Positions 14,001 to 27,587 of a DNA stretch of 64,000 bases are shown here, piece by piece. Positions within the stretch are counted from its first letter, which is position 1. The number at the start of each line of letters is the position of its first letter. The stretch covers positions 62,001 to 126,000 of the forward strand of contig WIXG01000148.1 of assembly GCA_009869945.1 (NCBI GenBank). Reading direction: 5' to 3'. The position numbers and the translations under genes are program-made. The notes below the pieces were generated by a model, which was given only the letters and a program-made list of their open reading frames with translations, searched no databases and was not told the DNA's origin. The DNA is from Mesaphorura yosii. Its lineage: Eukaryota > Arthropoda > Collembola > Poduromorpha > Tullbergiidae.

Positions 14001-14600
14001 TGCTATGATACGATAATTTGGTTTTGAATCCATTTCTTGATACGGCTACAAGTGAAACTAGGCAAGTCCCAAATTAGTCATAAGAAGAACGCAACCCATT
14101 ACGTTGTTTCATGTCTGGGTGTCTGTTTTTGAGAGCACCTGCAGCGTAATAATGATTTCAAGGGCTTTGCTTATCCCAGGTCAAGCTCCAAGCTACGAGA
14201 GCATCAAGGTTCTGTAATTTCGGTTCCTAATTTCAGTTCCAGTGCCGGCAGCAGCGTTGCCTGCTTTGCCCGGACTCTCATAATCAGAAACAAGGTGCAT
14301 CGATACAACAGTACAAGAGATGTAGTTACATAAGACCCAGTTAATTGTAATTTAGAGGCAATGTAGCGTGTAGAGTGTTGATGGTTAACACCGAGCACAG
14401 GCTGAGCTGAGTCTGGTGTCGGCTACATCGTTCGTATGCCTGGCTATCTGAATGCATTTGATGCCTGGCAGACTTTTTGCGTTGTTGTTGTTTACATTGC
14501 TACGTAAGGCCTTTCTAGAATAGTCCCCGTGCTGCTGGTGCGCCTGCCCAAACCTCGTCTTTGCACTTGCATGTATATGTGCTGTGTGCTGATGAGTTCT
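5003..14600. other. long non-coding stretch, no gene recognised
   Basis: About 9.6 kb with only short, unrelated open frames (about 105 codons at most) and no protein family signature on either strand. It contains a 36-bp purine tract (8171-8206) and many AT-rich homeodomain-like TAATTA words, which are expected by chance at this composition. It is probably intergenic or intronic regulatory DNA upstream of PDCD4. Confidence 0.55.
8171..8206. repeat. polypurine (GAAA/GAA) tract
   Basis: An uninterrupted 36-base A/G run made of GAAA and GAA units. It is a simple-sequence tract that could adopt unusual DNA structure, but nothing indicates a function. Confidence 0.75.
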
Positions 14601-17600
14601 TGTTGCCATGTAGTGGTTTAAAATACGAAGGTTGTTTCTCGTTGGTCTTCATCTTCAGTCGGTATTTAGGTTCTGGTAGAGAAGGCTGCCTGTGTGAATG
14701 AGCTACGCAATTTCGATCAATCAGTCATTTCGTTCTTGTCGTTCGTAGAGTCAGGATAGCAAAGATCGGAAAGGTAAAGAACGAAGAAGAAAGACAGGTT
14801 TAGGGATATAATTCTCGAATTAAAGTCTTGAATTAACACCTTCGTTTCGAAAAAATGCATTGTTAGCTTGATTGCTTACTTATCTTCGACTTTCTGTTAA
14901 TTCATTTCATTTCTGACCTGTTCTGGAAAGAAAGATTCCGACCAGCTTAAAGTTGCAGGTTAACTGATCCAGTCAGTTACTGAAAAGTATTATTTACTGA
15001 GGCATGTGTTACTAGATCATAAACGGTAATTAAATTCAACGAAGCCAGTCTCGACAAGAGTTGAGTCAAGTTTTGGAAGCATCGAAGTCTCTCTGATCCG
15101 TCGCAAGACATCCACAAGTACCACAGAAAGTTCTGCACTGTTGACATCTAAGCCACGTCTTAATCATCTGGACAAGGAGTAAGTAACTTCCAGTGCTTTC
15201 ATTGTGTAGGTATTAGTTGGTGGCTAAGACGTTAGAGACTTGCGCTTGCCGGTAATTTCGGCAATGTTTGGGCGTATTCACAATCACAAACCGTCAATCA
15301 AGGGCAGATTAATTAATCAATGGTCTCTTTTTATGTACGAGTAGCCGGCTTTGATAATGTTCAACTAGTTCAACTGTCATTTGCCAGAACTCATTGTAGT
15401 AATGTTTCGGTTGCCACCTGCATCTCTTCATCTTCTGAACCCCTGAAGGAATTGTTACTTTATGCCAATGCAATTAGGATCTTTTGGCCTGTTTCTTTTT
15501 TACCTAAAGTTTCAAAATTAGCATCTTACTTAAGCCGTAGCACGAGCATCAAAATGAGGCAGATTTGGTTAGGGGCAAACGTAAACACAAGTCGACAGTC
15601 TCTGCCAGGCTCATACTCGAGTGGATGGACAATGATTTTGCTCAAATTTGTGCAGTTAAGGGGTAAATTACACGCGCGAGCTCAGATTCTCAGATGAATT
15701 GTGATTAAGAGCGAGCTGGTTAACCGGCAAGTTCATTATGAAATGAGCACGTCAAGGCAAAAACTTTTATAACGAGTTCAGGATTCAGCTATCCATCAGC
15801 ATCGCACAAAATGCGAGTCGGGAGTAGAAATTAAAAGTGAAGAGTGTGACAGAACCGAGATAAAAAACCAAAACAAATACTTGTGAGACTTGTGTCTGAA
15901 ATGCTATTCCTTTGTTGTTACCAAGCCCAAGCCAAGTCAGCCTCAAAGTTTGGAGACTGCATGCAAAGCAATATACTTACATTTTCATGATTTCAAGTCC
16001 CAGAGTTATACGAAGAACTAGATTTTTTAAGCATACATCCATCGAATGTTCCATATCGCTGGGTTTTAGCCAATGAAAATTGTTCCTCAAACCAGCTTTT
16101 TATGTGTTGGCTGTGAGGTACGCTGACGACACGTACGCACAGTGCGGACTGGTCTACAGCCAACTGCACACACTACAGGACGTTACGTAACGTAACGTAG
16201 CGTTCAGCTCGTTCAGCAGGAGCATCTTGCTCTGCCCGTCTATCTGTGCAACTTTTCTACATGGAATAGAACGGGCAGAAAAAATTCGGGGGGTTATGGA
16301 CTGACTGGCACTGCTATCCCGTACGCATTCGGGCAGGCTGGGGCAGACCGAGCCGAGGAGAGGAGACCACTGGCAAAATTAGGCTAGGACGGGTTGCAGA
16401 GCTATAAGACTGTTTTAACCCAGTTGAGATCCTCCGTCCGTCCTGCTGAAGTTGAGTAGGCGGGTTGGGTGTCGAAGTCAGTTGGTAACGCAGCAAAGGA
16501 GAGTATGACAACGGCTGGCTTAGCTAGGCTGGGGCATATACGCCAATGTTAGTAAACGTTGCGTTGTTGAAGGAGAGTTGAAGGAGAAATTATAAAACAG
16601 CAACAGAGTGAGTCTCACCATCATCATCAGCATAATTATCCGTATAGCAGCATAGGCAGCACAGAAGCACATCACAAAGATATAGCAGCAGCGTATGGTC
16701 TGTTCCAAAACACAAACAAACTATTTAAAAGCCTCTGCCAAGCAACAGCAGCACTCGAATTTGTTTAGTACTAGAATTTCATCGGGTTCGTGTGGACAAA
16801 CGGGTTTTCTCTCTGCTGAAACTCCTATTCTCGTCTCGACTTTTACTCTTTCGGTGTCTTCAACCATTGCTGGAACTCTTTCTTTGTTGTTCGAAAACTA
16901 AACGCTGCTCTGTGCTTTAGAACAGTCTAATCAGCTTCAAAGTACTCAATCTGTACATGTTAGGACATTTTCTGCAGTCATTTTTCACCGTCAGCAGTAA
17001 AGTATCAGAGTTAGAAACTATCTGGGTTTAAGCTTGAAGTCGAATAGCAAGTGATTTATCTCAGCTAGTACTTATCGTCTGTGATGAGTGATTAATTTTC
17101 TAAAGTGTTCTAAGCTTCAATTCCACATTTTGTGCCGAGTAGTCACTGCCGGACCCTTTGCTTTCTGAGAACATTTGCCAAGTATTCCACTAAAACGTAT
17201 TGATACTGATAAGCTCTGCTGTGAGACAGAAGATTGAAGAATAATCTCACCGATACAATAATATTACCCATTGTGATCTCTTCGAGCTATTAACAAAGTA
17301 AGTCCAAGCACTAATATTTGATAGCAGGCATGTCCTGCGTGCTTCAATCAGTGCGCAAATTTCATAAATTAACTAATTCTGCTTAAGTCATCAGTGATTA
17401 GAGGCTTAGAGATTGAAAATAGATGCGTGACTAATGAAGTGTCGCAAGGCACCAAACTTCAGACAGACAGTGTTCCGGAGACTCTCATTAAGGCCCTAAT
17501 ACAATCATCGACAAGGGCTCCATTTCAATTACACGCACAATAAGGCATAACGCTTTCCGTATCCACTTGCATGCAAGGTGTTATCTAAACTCTAAACCGT

Positions 17601-18577
17601 AACCCCGAATTGCGTCTCAGTCAGCTATCTCAATAGTATAGTCGTGCAGTTTGTTTTCAAGTCCTCTGTAAGCTACTAGAATTGGATGCTATGCTCAAGC
17701 TTTTGCTGCTTCAGCTTTGAGCTTTGATGAAGACCTTTTCGGAGTAGTAAACACGCGTTATCTCGAACTACGTATGGTCGAGCAGGTCTAGTGGGTGACT
17801 AGAGTTACTTTTAGAGTTGGCAAAAGAGATGCTAGTTCATTCTGATTGTGGTGTTGGTCTGTTGGACGGAATATAAATAAATAATACTTCAAATCTGGCT
17901 GCAGATGCGGATATTCATGTGGCTTCGGGTTGACGATGCTGTACGTCGAGTGTTGAGCGAGCAGTTTGCAGCTTTGAATTTGAATGTTATCAGCATTCCT
18001 GAACAACAACAAAACTACATCACGAATCGTAAATAAAACTGGTTATTCTGAATAGTCTAGAAAATGCGCGTAGATTTAGTTCTTTTTATTACCAAAATGT
18101 AAATAACTCAAGATACTCTTAATAATCTCGCAAGACGGCAACAGGCAACAATTCCTGCTCTCATGAAGGCTTACGAGTTTAATGGATTACGTCAATGTAA
18201 CAGAAAAAGAAAGGAACTCTGCTCAGAATTTAGCATTGCTCGTTAGTTTAGACCATGAACCAAACTTGAGTCCTTTGCAGAGTTCATTTGCTCAACATCG
18301 CTAAGATAGGGAGATAGAGGCAGCAAGCGATGGAATTTATAGTGCTGAGCCCGTTGCATAATTAACTGCCTTGATTGTTGATGGTGCGATTAGAAATAAT
18401 TCGTAAGTTATGCGAGCAGCAACTCGCAATGCTAAAGGATGTACTCTGTGTTTTTCATAACCATTATTAGTATGATGGTTTGCATGACAAACAGAAAGAA
18501 TTGAAATCTAAGAACCGAATACATATCGAGACAAAGTTATCTCATCATAATTTGACTGTACTTTTGTTTCATTGCAG
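14601..18577. other. non-coding stretch upstream of PDCD4; possible 5' UTR/promoter DNA
   Basis: No protein gene is supportable here. A good 3' splice site (TTTGTTTCATTGCAG) ends at 18577, 59 bp before the PDCD4 start codon, so PDCD4 probably has at least one upstream untranslated exon. A strong donor (GA|GTAAGTA) at 15179 and the arthropod initiator-like TCAGT words around 14655, 14722 and 14970 are candidate parts of such an exon. This is inference and needs transcript data. Confidence 0.4.
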
Positions 18578-18636
18578 TTCCATCCTGCTTACATACTCAC
18601 TGGATTGATTTTGTACTCCTGGAAGCATTATAAACA

Positions 18637-21600
18637 ATGGAAAACGGCTACAAGTACACCAACGGCGACGTTGGGCTCGCAGTTGACCGCCCGAATGGCG
18701 ACATTAGAGGATTAGTCAACGGACATGGACATGGACCTGAAGTTAATGGATTTGACAAATCGCCAAGCGCACCGAAGTCGTTGGAGAACTTTACGCCGCA
18801 GGCGGAGCGCATCAAGCGCAAGGCGAAGCGCTTGACAAAATTTTTGGCCAAAGAAGTCAGCAACGATACTCCAACGGTTACTTCACGTCAGCTCAAAAAT
18901 TCGCGCAAGTCTCGTGCTGGATTAGGCCGTGGTCTTCCTAAGAAAGGTAAGAGAATATCTCAATACCTGGCTTTTCATAGATAGTCGTTATAAGTAGAAC
19001 TTAATGAATTTGTGAGATTAGTCAAGTTTGTCGAGTGCCGAGGTTACGGCGCTTAAAATGTTCAAAGTAGAATATGCGCTAGGGCAGCGTAAGACTATTG
19101 AAACGTACAACGAACTTACGTCTTACAACAACTTTAATATCCGAGGGTTATATGTTTCTCATATTATAAAGAGCCAATAGGTCAAGTCGTTATTTCTCTA
19201 GTCCAAGTTTTGCGAATTTGTTTGCATGAGTTAAAGGATGCGTCTCTTTATTTGATCCCATAAAGTTTATCAGAAGGTCGGTCAAAAGAACTTCTTGTCT
19301 TTTCTAGTTTACGCCTTTATCCTTTGTTGCTTGTTGCCATTATGTAGTGTACATCCCACATAAGACATCTGTATGAGGTCAATTCTCTGTCCATCCGCAG
19401 TCGATTTCAGTTATTTGAATCGTCTGACCGGACATTTCATGTCATTTTCTCATACTGATTGAACTGTTGCAGTTATTGCAAATTGGGCGAAGTGCTTAAC
19501 AAATAACGAGGCTTATTACTTATTTTAGAATTTGAGCATTCGCCTGTTCGCATCGGCAGATAAAATAAAAAGCCAACGGAACTATTGCAATAGCGAGGGT
19601 ATCAAAACTGCCAAAAGACTCATCCCAGCCCTTTATTGTTGTTGGTACGATGGTTGGCGTGGTGGTAGAGTTGTATGTGTCATGTGTGGTTCCAATGCAC
19701 ATCTGAAATTTATCACCAGTGTGGTGGCCTTCTGTTCGAGTGTGCGAGAATACAGTTCTAGAACGAGAACGGATGCAAAGAGAAAAAGAGAGACATTTCA
19801 AACAATAATTGCACAGCTGTTCCTGTAAGGGGTAATCCGTTGCGATTCATCGAAATATATTTTGTTATCCTCAAACGTGTGCAACGCAGTGCACTGCGAT
19901 GGGCCTTACATTTCACACCTACCTTTTCTATACTCTGGATATAGATGGATGGATTAAACGGATTGGAGGCCTGGCATCTAAATTGTAAATATTTCCACAA
20001 TCAACTCATGTCTGTCTGTTAGCTGTTGGATTTTAGATTAAAAGTTTTAGCTGCCTAAAGTCCGAACATTTCTGCTTGTAATTTTGTAATTAATCGAGCC
20101 AAAAGTTATGATACTACGCGATAAAGAGGGAGCTCTGTTCATTTGACGAGATTCTTGAACCAAGCCAACAGGTTTATAAACTGAGTTATAGTTATCAAAA
20201 TAGCATCGAAGTGAACAATAATGGCCTGGACAGAAAACCAAATATAAAAAGGAAGAATCTGACTAGTCACTCACGCATCTAGCATCGAAGGTTTTGAGGC
20301 CCTCTTAACATCCATTGACGATTACTGCTTGCAAGTTGGATTTAGCAAGATCAAACCAAATTGAGTGTCACGACGCCAACGTCCAAAGCATTGCCGTTTC
20401 TTGCGAGTCAGATTTTTATGGCACGGCTTTTCCAACACAAGTAATTCAGGCAATCTGAGGACGAACAAGAAACATAAAATCTGTGCGAGTCGCACTTCGA
20501 GCTTGATGATGTGCAGTTAATCACGTTCTCTTTTTTAGAATGTTTTGAGTTGGATTGTTGCCGTACACGACAAGCAGTGTATTATTGGAGCTGAACTTAC
20601 TTCTCTTCACGAGCCATGAAAATTGTATACAATGCGTACGGGAGTCGTTGACCTGAAGTAAGCAGCAACAGAATGGCATTGTTGCTGTTTGTTATGCAAT
20701 TTGGCTATTGCATCACCGCATAACGCAGGGCGGCGAATGTGCGAGCGAGTACGTCAAGGCTCGCGAGTCGAGACCATAAATAAAAGAAGGAGGTCATACG
20801 CAGGGGAAACAAATTACGAATACCTTTCATAAAGGCACGTCAGTCGTGGAAAGGTGGACGTGAAAGAACGTTTCATTCAACCATCCTCCAACTAAGATTC
20901 TTTCATTGAAATTGACGTTTGATTGAAGTCAGGAGCGCATGTAGTGTGCCAACGAAATGCGTCATGGCGGCCATATGCACAATGCAACTGCGAATCTCCT
21001 TCAGGGGCCTCGTAATCGTCCTGCCTTGCATTCTGCTTACTTCAAATTAAATTGGGCAACAAGATAAGCACGGGATTTAGCAATTGGCTTAGTGAGTAAT
21101 GGCATGGCGTCAGGTGCACATATGGCACCGAAATCCTGGTTTGCACTGCACATTTGGTATAGGGTACTCACTTTCAATGTGTATTTCGTGAACATGCAAC
21201 GGGCTGACCTTGGCACTGAATTTACTTCACGGCTCTATGCAGTTTTCATGAGGAACTAGTTGCTGTGTCTTTCTTTGGGTTGCTAAGGATAACATGCATA
21301 GTTCGAGTTCTGTTCCAGTCTGTCTATAGCAACTACGCATTAGGGAACATATGAGAATAAACTTTATGACTCTTGTGTCTGTAGTCTGTTGCTAAGTGTA
21401 GAGAAGCTCGTGTACTGCCTTTTCGTTCATCTCTGAAGTTGGACTGGGAATATCGATTTTTCCAGAGTAACGTGAGTAACCGACTCAGAAAACTTTCCAG
21501 TTTGCCAGTTTCTTTTAAGGATAGCAACCAATGACGAGGCAGATTGGCCTGGCATGATGAATGATAGTGAATTTTCAAGTTAACCGATTAATGAATCGAA

Positions 21601-23301
21601 AATTCAAAATTAGATCGAATTCGAACATTATTCGAATGCAAAGTAGTAATTGTATATTGTAGTGGGCACCCGCGAGATATGCCGCTATCGTTGTTAATTT
21701 AATAGTAGGGAAAAGTCTTCTGTCATGCTCTAATGTAATGACGCTGTACTTTGGGCCATTTTGCAGGTGGTGCTGGAGGGAAAGGTACTTGGGGTGCCTT
21801 AGGATCTGAGTTGGCCGCCGTTGAGGCTTTGGATATCAAGGACCCGAATTACGACTCCGAGTCCTTGGACAATGGTGATATCACTTTGGAAGCTATTATT
21901 CCTGAAATGACTGATGAAGAGTTGCAGGTAAACTATTAAACTAGTGATTTTACAACGTTGATTAAATTATGGATTTAGACAAATAACTTTCGTGTTTCAG
22001 AAACATTTGGAAGGAATCATCCTGGAGTATTTTGAACATGGAGACACTAATGAAGTGGCTTCCGCTCTGGATGAGATCAATTTGGGAAACAAGCGTGACA
22101 AGGTACGAGGTTTAAACAACATGGAAGGTATTTCCACAGATAAGCAATACTCACTTCTAATTTTTATAATTGCAGGTCGTTGTTGTGGCCATTGAAGCGG
22201 CTATGGACCATAAGCCGTCTCATCGAGAATTGACTTCAGTCTTGATCTCACAATTAATGGGAGAAATCCTTTCAATTGATGATATGGCGAAAGCTTTTGA
22301 GACTCTTCTGGTGAATCTACCTGAACTTATTTTGGATGCTCCGGACGCCCCGACCATTTTGGGGAATTTCATCGCCCGCGCTGTTGCTGATGATTGCCTT
22401 CCGGCTGAGATTGTTCCTTCATGGAAGGAAATCGCAAACAATCAGCATTCTAAGTAAGTACAGCTGTCTGGTCTACTAAGTCAACTTTAACTCAATTTTT
22501 TTAAACTCACTGATTTGACGTGCATTCCTTTTATTCAGAGCGGCGATTATTCACGCAGAAGTTCTACTGGTCGATCGCATTGGAATGTTTCGTCTGAACA
22601 ACGTTTGGGGCGTTGGGGGTGGAGCTCAACCGGTTAAAGCCTTGTCTCGCCGGATTAACATGCTTCTGAAAGAGTATTTGTCATCGAATGACTCAACTGA
22701 GGCTGGTCGTTGCCTCCGAGAATTGGAAGTTCCTCATTTCCATCACGAACTGGTGTTCGAGGTAAGTGGAGCTTGGTTTCGGTACTTTTGACTCCGTGAA
22801 AAAGACGTTGTGTTAAAATGTGAGCATATTTCTAGGCAATTGTCATGGCTATTGAACGCATGCAAGAGCATACTGAGGAGTTGATTTGTCGCCTGCTGGC
22901 ATCTCTGTTCAATTCTTGCTTGGTTACTCCAGATCAAATGCAGCAGGTAAGCTTCTGAAATTTGTGTTACGACTAATGAGGGGAAGTATATTCTCGGAAT
23001 ACTTATTTATCTTTTACTTCAGGGGTTCCTCCGCGTCTACGAAGAGCTGCCAGATATTTGCATTGATGTTCCAGCCGCATATTCATTGATGGAAAGATTC
23101 GTTAATACCGCACAGCGTCATGGCTTCGTTTCTGATGAAGTGGTTCGTCTTCTTCCAGTTCGGTAAGAACCCTTCGTAGATGCTACTAACCCGACATTTC
23201 TAGTGCTCGGTCCTGATTACACGGATTTATTTTATTTCAGTGGCCGCAAACGTTTCGTCTCTGAGGGAGATGGTGGCAAGATCAAGGAAGAGGTTCTTTA
23301 A
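18637..23301 (+). CDS. Pdcd4: Programmed cell death protein 4 (eIF4A inhibitor, two MA3 domains)
   Basis: In animals PDCD4 binds the helicase eIF4A and blocks cap-dependent translation of structured mRNAs; it also binds RNA. Coding exons: 18637-18946, 21767-21927, 22001-22102, 22176-22453, 22539-22761, 22836-22946, 23023-23162 and 23241-23301. They sum to 1386 nt, or 461 aa; human PDCD4 is 469. The start has a good context (AAACAATGG). In order there is a low-complexity Gly/Asn-rich N-terminus, a basic stretch (RIKRKAKRL), the signature GRGLPKKGGAGGKG across the exon 1-2 junction, MA3-1 (about residues 152-270), MA3-2 (about 322-440) and the C-terminus RGRKRFVSEGDGG with its basophilic kinase site. 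The aspartates known to contact eIF4A are kept in LPELILDAP and PDICIDVP. Intron 1 is 2820 nt; the others are 73-85 nt. The DSG-type phosphodegron of vertebrate PDCD4 is not seen. The gene is convergent with the ligase gene. Confidence 0.96.
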
Positions 23302-26300
23302 ATTGCCTACAAAATTCCACAAACAAAAAGAAACCAGTTTAACACCTCGTAAAACCACAATTTCCATACTGAACAGAATCAAGAATGAAATGAACAATTT
23401 GGTACTCATTACTGGGTTAACTAACTTAGACTACAACATTGGCTACCTTCTTTTATTTGCACCAATCAAATCAAAAACAAAATTGTTTTGATGTTCTTTC
23501 AAAAATATGTAAGTAACTGGAAACTGAAATACACTTTGGTTTGTAATGTGAGAAATGTTGACCTATCATACCAGTGAGATTCGCTCTGACAAAATGTAGG
23601 TCGAGTCGTATGTCTTAAAATTATAAATTATTCTTTCTTAAACATGAGACTGGCTATTCGAACTGTCAAAATTATCAGGCATAGTGTATTAGTATCGGTT
23701 TTCATCGGAAATGGGCCGTGAGTGATTATAAATACGTTAATATATAAGTAGAAGTAGTTGAAATAGGACTACTTACAAAATCATTGACCAGAAGTTTCGG
23801 ACGCTGCTTCGAAATTCGAGTTTTTCCTTATCACTTGCATCTCCTCTTCACGTAATAGTATTTAACTCAACAGACTACGGAGACAACGGACGAACTGCTT
23901 GTTAGGAATGTGTGCAATCTAACAAATTCAAGAAGTCAAAAGTAATATTAGGGCGAACTCTTAGATAAACCATTTGTGATTTTTGACTAAGTTGAGGAGA
24001 GACTAAAAGAGTTCTAAAATATTATCATGCTGTAATGGAACAGTTTATGACTTCGTGTACTGTTAAGTTTTCGTTGTTACAAATGGTTGACTTTCCTTTG
24101 CATATTTCTATATGATTTTCCACCCACGCATTTTTGCCTTACTGGTACGTAACCAAGTCGGTAAAGCGGTAAGGTTTACATCAGTTAAGAATAACTTATA
24201 GAACTTCTGTCCACGACTGACAACCTGAAGACAGTAGACACAGAGTGATGGAAGCCATTACCATTACTCTCACCTGATCTAGTTTGATTTGCTCGCTGGA
24301 GCAAGTTGAATAGTGTTTGACTTAAGTTATTACAGCAGAGGCCATAATAATTGGTTATGATACATTACAGGTAAATAGGCAAGATGGCACTGTTTGCAGA
24401 AAACACAGAACCTTGTGAAGCTGAAAGAATGCATGTAGCTTAAGACTTGTAGATTAGTTAGGGACATACTTTAAGAAACGGAAAGAAAAATACTGTGGAG
24501 TTAAAAAAAAACTAATGTATCGTATGCTGGTAGACGTAGGCCTCTTTAGCGTAGAATTTACTGGGTTGCCCAGCTTCAGCGAGCTCCGGGCGTACGCGGG
24601 CGAGACGTGGTTGCTCTTTACAGCCACGAGCTGCCCTTTCATCATCCAAGCTCATACTTTTCAGTAAGTATTCTAATCACAATCACGAACTATTCAGCTT
24701 TTAACGTAACCTCTTTATTTCGCTAAATTGGTTTCTACAATTCCGAATTATGTTTCTATTTCCGCTTAGTTAGTTTGCATGCATAATTCTATTTTTTTTA
24801 GTGTTGTCACAAGAGAGGCGAAGCATGGATGAGTAAATAGATCAAGTAGGTTAACCTGGAAAAATTTAACCAAGAAATGTTTCGTCAGTTTGCGAGGCCA
24901 TTCTTACATATTTTGTACTGCACAAATGACCATCCTGCTTGGAAATACAAATGGACACGCATCCTACGAGAGTAACGATTTTCTGCATTCAGCGTTGTAT
25001 TTTGTATTGTACACGATGGTGGAGATGCGGAGATTGATGACCTTTTCCACGCGAACATGTTTTCTTTTATTTCGTCTCACCTAATTTCATTGTTACAATT
25101 CGATAGTTAAGGGAACATTTCTTTATTTGTAGTTTGTAGGATTCCGGACACCAAAACTGCATTATCGGCTCATGTTACGGTAGAATATAGATACTATATT
25201 CATTTATTCCTGTGAACTTAAAGTAATATTTTACTTTATTACAAAATAATAACACCAATCGTTTGACTGTCGGATGTCAGTTTGCATGGACATGATTGTT
25301 TTGATTTATTTTTAGCACATGACGCACCATCGTTTGATTTGCTCATTACGCCACTAATTTTGCTTCGGTTTGCACACACAGAAACCACCATCTACCTGTG
25401 ACAATACTTACCCCGTTGAGTTTTACCCTGCTTTAGAAAGCACGAGTCACTGCCAGGCCAACATGGCAGGTTTCAAAATCTGTCTGATTCCCCTTTGATT
25501 TTGCAATCTGCAATCTATTTATTTTGCAGCTAAAGTTGAGTGACTCGTACTTGGCGATAACTTCGATAACCTTTTTCAATGCATTATATGTACCTTTTGT
25601 AGACACTTGAGGAGTGCGTCCTGCAGTGGAATTTTTTACAAATGATTTTTGCTATCATCTGCTTTGGTACACAAAATGCAAGGCAACGCCATACTCGTAC
25701 TGTAATATTATCAGCGTGAGTCCAGGACCTGAGTCGACCCAGCCAGAGCATTCTCGATTAATTAGACTGAATGTGCAGGATTTTGGATTATGATGGGTCA
25801 GGAGGTCGTGAGTTAGTATTTTGTGTACTCCTTTGTAAACACTTTATGTATGACCAGTTTGTAACGACAATGACGCTCGTCAGGGCCGACGCGCTTGTTG
25901 GTTGACAGTAGCGAATAGAATTCTGGAGTTGGACAACGAAAGGGCTGAGAACCGAATTTAAATGTCTGTGAAAAATTTAACGTCTGCGATTTATGCATCA
26001 GATTCTAGAGTTTCATCCGTCGAAGGCCTAAAGCAAAATCGAGGTAACGCGCAGATGCAAATAAAATATAAACGTCATCGACATTACATGCTAGACACAA
26101 GCGAGTGGCGATGCTGTGACTCGAGACTCGAGAGGAGAACTGAGGAACCCGGGATCGTTCGTCAAGTCCCGATTTGATGATATCTATTGAATTTTATGTG
26201 GAATAGAAGTCGCGTAGAGGAGTGCTGCTTCAACTAATCGATTCATGTTTGAATTCTTCTGATCATTAGGATTAACGCTTATTTCCTACATGATTGATAA

Positions 26301-27587
26301 ACTTGACTGATCAATTCGAAAGGTTTATTGCTCTTAATTTTAAGCGAAATTTTTTATTAAATTCGAAATCAAATGATATATTTATAGTACGTTAATTTTA
26401 TTAAGGATTAGATGTCTTATACTAGGAAGGCAAGAACGACTGGTAAGCTGTAGGAAATGATTTGTACTTGCACTATGCGACTGGCACGAAAAGTTCCATT
26501 CTTCCACCGATATGTGTACTAAACACAATTTATTATAGAATATTTCTACTAACTTTAAAGCCTCTGGCCTCTTTGTTGAGGGAGTTTTCTCTTGGGAAAG
26601 GTCCTAGTTAAGCGTAGAAAGATCGTACTTTTGAGAAACTAGATTAATGCCATGCTAATTAACTATGTACGGTGTAGAAAAGTACAAAAGTTCATTGGTC
26701 CCTCGATCTTCGTCGTACTTGGAGTAGTTAGAAGAGTTTCATGATCAAATCCCTACGCAAAATCGATATTTCAGCCTTTTTGTTAATGCTATATAATTAA
26801 AATGTAAAAGCAATCGACAAACCAAGTACCAGATGTCAAATTTGCATCATAAGCGATGACAGTTTCTCGTTTGTATCATGAAAGATTTGATTCTAAGTGT
26901 TGTGCACAATAGTTGTGGAATTCCTTCCGTCATATTCAATAAATTTCTAAAATTTATTGGCATCATATACATTTCTCTTCAATTTTCTGATCCTAATCAA
27001 TGATTGACGACTAAACAAGACTGGTGACGAAACAAAAACATTGCCATTCCGATATCTTCGATGCCTTTTATTTTCAAAAGTTTCAAGACAGCAAATCCTG
27101 TTGACTAATCTTTTTACTAGCTTTCAGAGCTAATATCAACAATGAATTAAGATAACATTCACTAAAATGAGCGGAGGAGTCACCAATAAATTAATTAAAA
27201 TAATAGTTTTGTTACAATTGACCAGAACTTGTTTCCATGAGTGACACTAGTTTGTAGTAACGAGAAAAATTAACATGAGATTACGACGGTGTAAGCAGGA
27301 TACATTTGTAATACTTCAGTTTCTACCATAAATGGTTTTAAGTACACAATACTCAAAGGAGGGGTCAAAAGGATTTGATAAATTATGACTTAACTTGCAA
27401 TCCAGTTGCACGAAATGCCTTCAACTAGCGTGCGAGTAACCAACCCTTTACCATTATTCTGGGGATTTACTAGATTGGATTCTATCGATGAAGGAGGAGA
27501 CTGAGGTAATGGAATTAACCTGAAGGTGATTTACAAATTTGATTTAACAGTAGTGTTCATATTGCATCAGCTGATTGCACTGCATGC
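23302..27587. other. spacer between convergent PDCD4 and SUCLG1
   Basis: This 4.3-kb AT-rich region lies between the 3' ends of two convergent genes and presumably includes both 3' UTRs. I see no AATAAA close behind the PDCD4 stop. On the minus strand an AATAAA-type signal can be read near 27065, about 520 bp beyond the ligase stop. No protein family or RNA gene is recognisable. Confidence 0.5.

Noticed and set aside
15320..15697. 125-codon plus-strand open frame upstream of PDCD4
   Set aside because: No domain, and no splice link to PDCD4 in frame. Probably chance.
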